Below the pieces are notes generated by a model. That model was not told the DNA's origin. It saw only the letters and a list, made by a program, of their open reading frames with translations, and searched no databases. Below, piece after piece: positions 59,400 through 64,000 of a stretch of DNA of 64,000 nt. Each line of letters begins with the position of its first letter. Positions within the stretch are counted from its first letter, which is position 1. The position numbers and the translations under genes were made by a program. Source of the stretch: Dendrolimus kikuchii (Eukaryota > Arthropoda > Insecta > Lepidoptera > Lasiocampidae); NCBI GenBank assembly GCA_019925095.2, contig CM034401.1, positions 12,125,338 to 12,189,337 of the forward strand. Reading direction: 5' to 3'.

Positions 59400-60839
59400 A
59401 TCATAGTTTGAATCAAACCTAATGTTTTTTCATAACGTTAAATTCAATTTCCAAACATAATACAATTGGATACACACTGTTGACTAAAACTTAATTAACA
59501 ATTTTCTTTGCTTTACATTAATAATGGAACAGACTGAGCTTTCTTGTGTACGACTTTACTCCATGTCACGGTGTAAAATTCGCTTTGCTTTTAATGGATC
59601 ATTCAGTAGTTCCGCGTAGATTGAAACGTGAACAAAGTGTAGTGGAAACAGGGGGTGGATCGGAGGCGTATGGGCGGCAACGCACCACGTACTGTCGGGT
59701 ACACCAAGGCACCGGGCGAGTTAGTGCCCCGCTCATTCTCGCGTAGTTCACACGACTCATGGACGTTATTTTCAAACTGACTGTACACGCCAACAAACGC
59801 GTAAAGTTTCCCGACTAAGTTTTCGAAACTGTTGAAAAGTGCGCAGTGCTCAAATTAGGTACAATTTATTTTATGCTGGTGCTGTGACGTATGTAGAATA
59901 ATTTTGTGCTTTACAGTGGATAAAAGTTTCACGTAGTTGCGATAGAGTTTGGTTAGCTGCGGCTTGGATATTTTTTAAACTAAATGGGTAAGCTTGTTAA
60001 TTTTAATTAAAAAACTGTATACACTTTGCCTCTTTATATCAATGATGTGTTACCTTGAAAATTGAAACTTTAGAAAAGAGTTTTTAACATTAAAAAAAAA
60101 TATTTTGTTAAATACATTGTGGATTGACAGAAAAAAGTTATTTGTTTCCATACAATTCACTTGTCAACATAAGCAAATTATTGAAGCAAAGAGGCGACAT
60201 GTAGTTTTATTTTAAATATAAATATACAACTACTCATGTTTTTATAAAATGTAATGAGTATGTATAGGAATATGTGTTCATTACCAATGTAAAGGTTACA
60301 TTGCTGTAACCTGTACATTGTCATCAGAATAAAAGCTACAGAATGCAATTAAATCACTGGTGCATATACTACGAGTTAAATACACACTGTTGTTTTTTAT
60401 AAACAAATTGGTTCTGTATACATTTTAAAGATAATGTATCGCATTCAAATTTATAGGGGAAATATAGCTCTTATTAAAGTTATTTTGTCGCTTTGTTTAT
60501 AAAATAGTCAGTTTTATCAATTTATTGATATCTAAGTAATACGGGTACGGTCTGATTAACTCATGAACATAGTTGATAATGTTAAATTTTAGTAATGTGT
60601 AGGTATGATATTATATATCTCTAGAACATGTCTTCTACAATCAGTATAGCGGATCCTTGATAATATGATAATGTAAATTGTAATGCACCTTGCTTTCAAC
60701 CACCTCAATATGTTTCAAATAGATGTTGTTTTTGTAGTCGACATGTAATATTCTCATATGATTTGAAGTAATGTTTGCATAAGTTTTACACGTGCTAGAG
60801 CCATGATGGAATCATGAATTTGATTACAGCTTTTAGGGT
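59400..60839. other. Anonymous stretch
   Basis: Mildly GC-richer at 59620-59760, then AT-rich. Overlapping 60-66-codon frames at 59546-59796 lack motifs. Confidence 0.5.
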
Positions 60840-60927
60840 CCCGCTCGATCGGTGTGATTTCATGCTCTCACAGAATATCGGCGTAAAACGGTAGTGTTTG
60901 AGCGAATCGGGTTTCGTACGCTGAGTC

Positions 60928-61575
60928 AGAGCTCCTCGTTCCCCCTCCTCCTATTCCATCTTTCCTATCCCATCGCCCTAATCCATTCCCCTATCTTCTC
61001 TAATCCCACTCTATTCTGTTTCTCCTGTTTTTTATAAGACTGGCAATGCGTTGGTATCGCCCCTGGTGTTGCGAATGTCTATAGGCTTTTCTTAACGAGG
61101 GGAAATCCATTTGAGGACTATCCATCGCAGGGGAGTCCGGTGGGGAGTGTGTTATTTCTCACGTTGGGGCGTTACTAGCACAACAAGTAAGTGCTATATT
61201 ACTACCCGAGTTGAGGATAACCACTAAATCTCCTAGGTGTTCCATCCTTCGCTCTCTTTTTTTTTATCAACGCAGGGAAATACATTTCGTACCTACTGAG
61301 TCCTTTAGGGTGAGGAACAAATGCGGCGAGATTCTCGCTGGCAACAGACTTGTGCGAGGACTCTGGCAAAGGCGTTCCCAATTATCTCTCTAAACCTAAA
61401 CCTGCGCCCCTTAACCGCGCTTGTGTTGGAGTCCGCTGTATTTTCCTTCGCCCTTATGCCAGGGCCACGGGTACACGGCCTAACCGCTCCGCGAGCCCTG
61501 ATAGGCCACATCTAAAGTCTACGGTAAGCACTTTCCATCAGGTGGGACGTCTGGCTGTTTGCCAGCTTTGCAATA
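60928..61575 (+). mobile_element. LINE-type 3' tail interrupted by another repeat
   Basis: The outer parts read CAGAGCTCCTCGTTCCCCC ... GGCAATGCGTTGGTATCGCC, GTTGCGAATGTCTATAGG (to 61087) and then, after about 424 bp, CGGTAAGCACTTTCCATCAG, GGGACGTCTGGCTGTTTGCC and AATAAAAAAAGG (61512-61575). Joined in order, these are one retroelement tail of the type at 41150 and 17676. The interruption (61088-61511) includes the repeat shared with 39395-39910. Confidence 0.6.
61150..61445. repeat. Dispersed repeat shared with 39.4-39.9 kb
   Basis: See the matching blocks listed for 39395-39910. It lies within the segment that interrupts a LINE tail, so it is probably mobile itself. The three overlapping frames here (60-78 codons) have no recognisable motifs. 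Confidence 0.45.
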
Positions 61576-61580
61576 AAAAA

Positions 61581-62179
61581 AGGTAAAAGATTGTTTAGCG
61601 TATATTTTGTAACGATTTTTTGAACATACCTACATATAATTCTTCTTTTAGGTTCTGAAGTGTTTATTTCCAGTATCTAGTACCTATTGATGAATATTCA
61701 AGTTTTAGAATAACCTTCAAGCAAAAATATTAGAAAAGATAGTTTTTTTGGCAGCTTAAAAACGCAACTTTTCGTTAAACAGTTGAAATTTTCTACTTAT
61801 ACACAAACACATAATTCATCGATAGATACGATCAATATTTCCCAACTATTGTCTACTAATAATAATATATTTTGGAAAATAAAACGCCAAATATTACCCT
61901 TTGTATAGGTACTACTTGATATTTATTACTTATCACTTGTACCCAATTTCAATACGTGAATTCGAAGTACTGAAATTTAATGCTTTCCTCACATTTTTCG
62001 GGTTAAAAGTACGCTATTTATTTTACGACTACAAACAATTATTTTATATTTTTTAAATTTTATTAAAATTGTGAAAATTTTCAATTATGAAATAAATTGA
62101 CAGTTACAATTTTACGTATCTTTTATTACTGTGAATTACATTTCGTACTTAATTTCAGATATATAGAATTTTAATGGTT
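61581..62179. other. Anonymous AT-rich stretch
   Basis: Nothing recognised. Confidence 0.55.
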
Positions 62180-62497
62180 TTTTTTATTTTTTTTATTGCA
62201 GGAGTTCAGCAGACAGGCAGAGGGCCCTCTGGACGGAAAGCGGTTACCATGGCCTATGGACATTTGCAACACCAAAGGTGCTACAAATGCGCTGCTGCTC
62301 TCTTAAGTTAGTCTGGAACCTGGTCACTAATGCCGGAACACAACAAAGTTGTTATGGCGGCATGCTCTAGACCAGGGGTGGTAGCCATCCAGTCGGGCAA
62401 ATGCCCTACCACCTGGCTGTGGGTTGTTTAGTCGCCTCTTACGACAGGCCGCTCGGCCGCAGGAAATTGTATTCTTTCTCCGTTCCTGCACGGATAG
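62180..62497 (-). mobile_element. SINE-like family A, full length
   Basis: A minus-strand copy: a T-rich tail and TTGCAGGAGTTCAGCAGACA at the left, CCGTTCCTGCACGGATA at the right. It shares its 5' end with the copies at 15315, 15974 and 45406. AGAAT occurs on both sides (near 62165 and 62496), but is too short to claim as the target duplication. Confidence 0.8.
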
Positions 62498-64000
62498 AAT
62501 GTTTTGAATGAAGTTTTGTAGAATGGTTTTGGTTTGTATAGGTTTTGATGTATTGCGTAGTTTCAATCTAAGTAAGTTTTGCGTCTATTATGTGTAACAT
62601 GTCACGGTCAACTCGGAGACCAATTCTATTAACGTCCAGACAACCACAACCAGAAAGTACATTTACAAAATTTACTCTAATGCTAATTGAACCTGGAACC
62701 TTTGAGTTCTACGAAACCATGTGTTTCTAAAGTAGTATTAAAGTTTAAAAAAATATTGTAATTAAAATTTAACACAACATAGATTAAAATTAGCCTATAG
62801 ATCTTTGACTTTTTTCAATACCTAATTCCTTTTAATCACTAAAACCCATATTATGCGACAAAACCATTTATAAACGACTAACAAGGAGAAATAACTGTAT
62901 TTACCAAAGTAAGTTTTAAAGGCTTTTAAGCGTGATGTTTTTGTCACTTATGAGTAATTGTGATCACAGAATCACTTGAATGTTAAACTTCAATAAAAAA
63001 CAAATTGAAACGAAATAAAAATCGCGTTTAAAACGTATTTTAAACTCTGCCTAACAGACAAGTAAAGCTAAGAAAATATTAACAATAAAAATATCTCTGT
63101 ATTATCAATAGCCTTCGAATTAAATAAAGAATTGTTAGATTCAATCTTATCTCATTAGATTACGGAACACTAAAAACTCTTAGTACCATTAAAGGACTAA
63201 GTTTATTAATGACCATAAATCTCAAATCAACCTTATTTATCTACACTAAAATTTAATCACAAACTGACATAAACTTCATTCTTATTAAGAGAACGTTCCA
63301 AGATCTTTCCGAGTAGGATTCGGCTCATAAAATCCGTATTACACGAGCGATAGCAATCTTAACCTCGTAAACCGTAACAGAATGGTAACCCTAAGGTGCT
63401 TAGTAAACAGATTATAACCTTCAAATTAGCACCATGAGTGATATCCCAAAAGACAATCAAAGTTTTATGAGGCCCTTTCGTTAAACAAACTTCCAAGATC
63501 TGTCTAAAGTTACATACAATATGTTCTTCTGTGTTGAATGTCACTACAATGGACTTAGCGCTAGACCAGCGCTGCTTGAAACAATCATCAAAGGTCCAAT
63601 TTAGAAGTTCATTACTTGTTTCTTTTATTATTTAAGCGCATGTTAGTATATTTATTTACATCAAAATATACATAGATTATAAACTATGTTTTGTAATTCC
63701 ACTTAAAGTACTTAAGTTACTAATACTATAAGTAAGATTATAAGTAGAATATTGAGCCTAGGTCATCGAAGTAAATGTCCCAGATGGCTGGTTACGTTAC
63801 CTCTCTGGATCGCCATACTTAGCCGTAGTCCGAGGCATAGATGATAAATACTATATGCTCCGAGGTACGCACTAGCCTTCTGATCACCTGAAAAGTCAAT
63901 TAAGCGTTTTATAGTAGCTTATGGATCCAGGAACCCACGGTTGTTTCATATCCTAAATTAATGATGCCCGCCACACAGGCTCTAAGGAGCCCTAGCGCGG
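62498..64000. other. Anonymous stretch to window end
   Basis: AT-rich with no gene or recognisable repeat; GC content rises slightly after 63770. Confidence 0.5.

Noticed and set aside
1..64000. CRISPR arrays, operons, riboswitches or phage genes
   Set aside because: There are no regularly spaced repeats and no bacterial gene organisation; the window is eukaryotic transposon-rich DNA.

Overview
The window looks like gene-poor nuclear DNA from an insect, most probably a moth or butterfly (Lepidoptera). It is AT-rich by eye, has no bacterial gene organisation, and no open frame in 64 kb looks like a host protein. Almost everything recognisable is transposable-element debris. The retroelement 3' tails and C-terminal reverse transcriptase fragments are of types I know from lepidopteran genomes; that taxonomic call rests on memory of repeat families, not on a database search. 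The stretch could be intergenic or inside a long intron.

Layout, 1-31 kb: AT-rich DNA with a MITE-like inverted-repeat element (1.46-1.72 kb), a Helitron-like 3' end (4.5 kb), a hairpin (7.7 kb), a broken non-LTR retrotransposon on the minus strand next to a duplicated repeat block (9.1-10.4 kb), a tRNA-derived SINE with 12-bp target duplications (12.8-13.1 kb), two large inverted repeats (13.3-13.7 and 14.3 kb), an inverted pair of a ~300-bp SINE-like family (15.3-16.3 kb), two LINE relics (17.0-17.76 and 18.0-19.57 kb), more SINE-like pieces (20.3, 24.1, 24.7 kb), a hairpin MITE (27.05 kb), and a probable Helitron abutting a LINE tail (28.1-28.9 kb).

Layout, 31-64 kb: LINE C-terminal fragments (31.1, 32.3, 36.2, 37.6 kb), a dispersed repeat shared by 39.4 and 61.2 kb, Helitron ends (42.5, 47.5-48.0, 51.26-51.6, 55.1-55.26 kb), more SINE-like copies (43.1, 45.4, 62.2 kb), a 200-bp hairpin (46.2 kb), and a dense cluster from 55.7 to 59.4 kb. 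The cluster holds a mariner element with TA duplications and a broken transposase, a deleted hAT element with target duplications, a minus-strand GC-rich retro-insertion with a perfect 11-bp target duplication, and a MITE with 40-bp inverted ends.

No gene works with another here in an operon or pathway sense. The functional logic is parasitic: the SINE-like family carries a 3' tail resembling that of the LINE at 17 kb, as expected if it borrows that LINE's machinery, while MITEs and deleted hAT or Helitron copies depend on enzymes encoded elsewhere. I found no convincing new biological system. The best leads are the SINE/LINE shared tail, the long hairpins that could feed small-RNA pathways, and the unidentified GC-rich retroelement at 58.5-59.1 kb.
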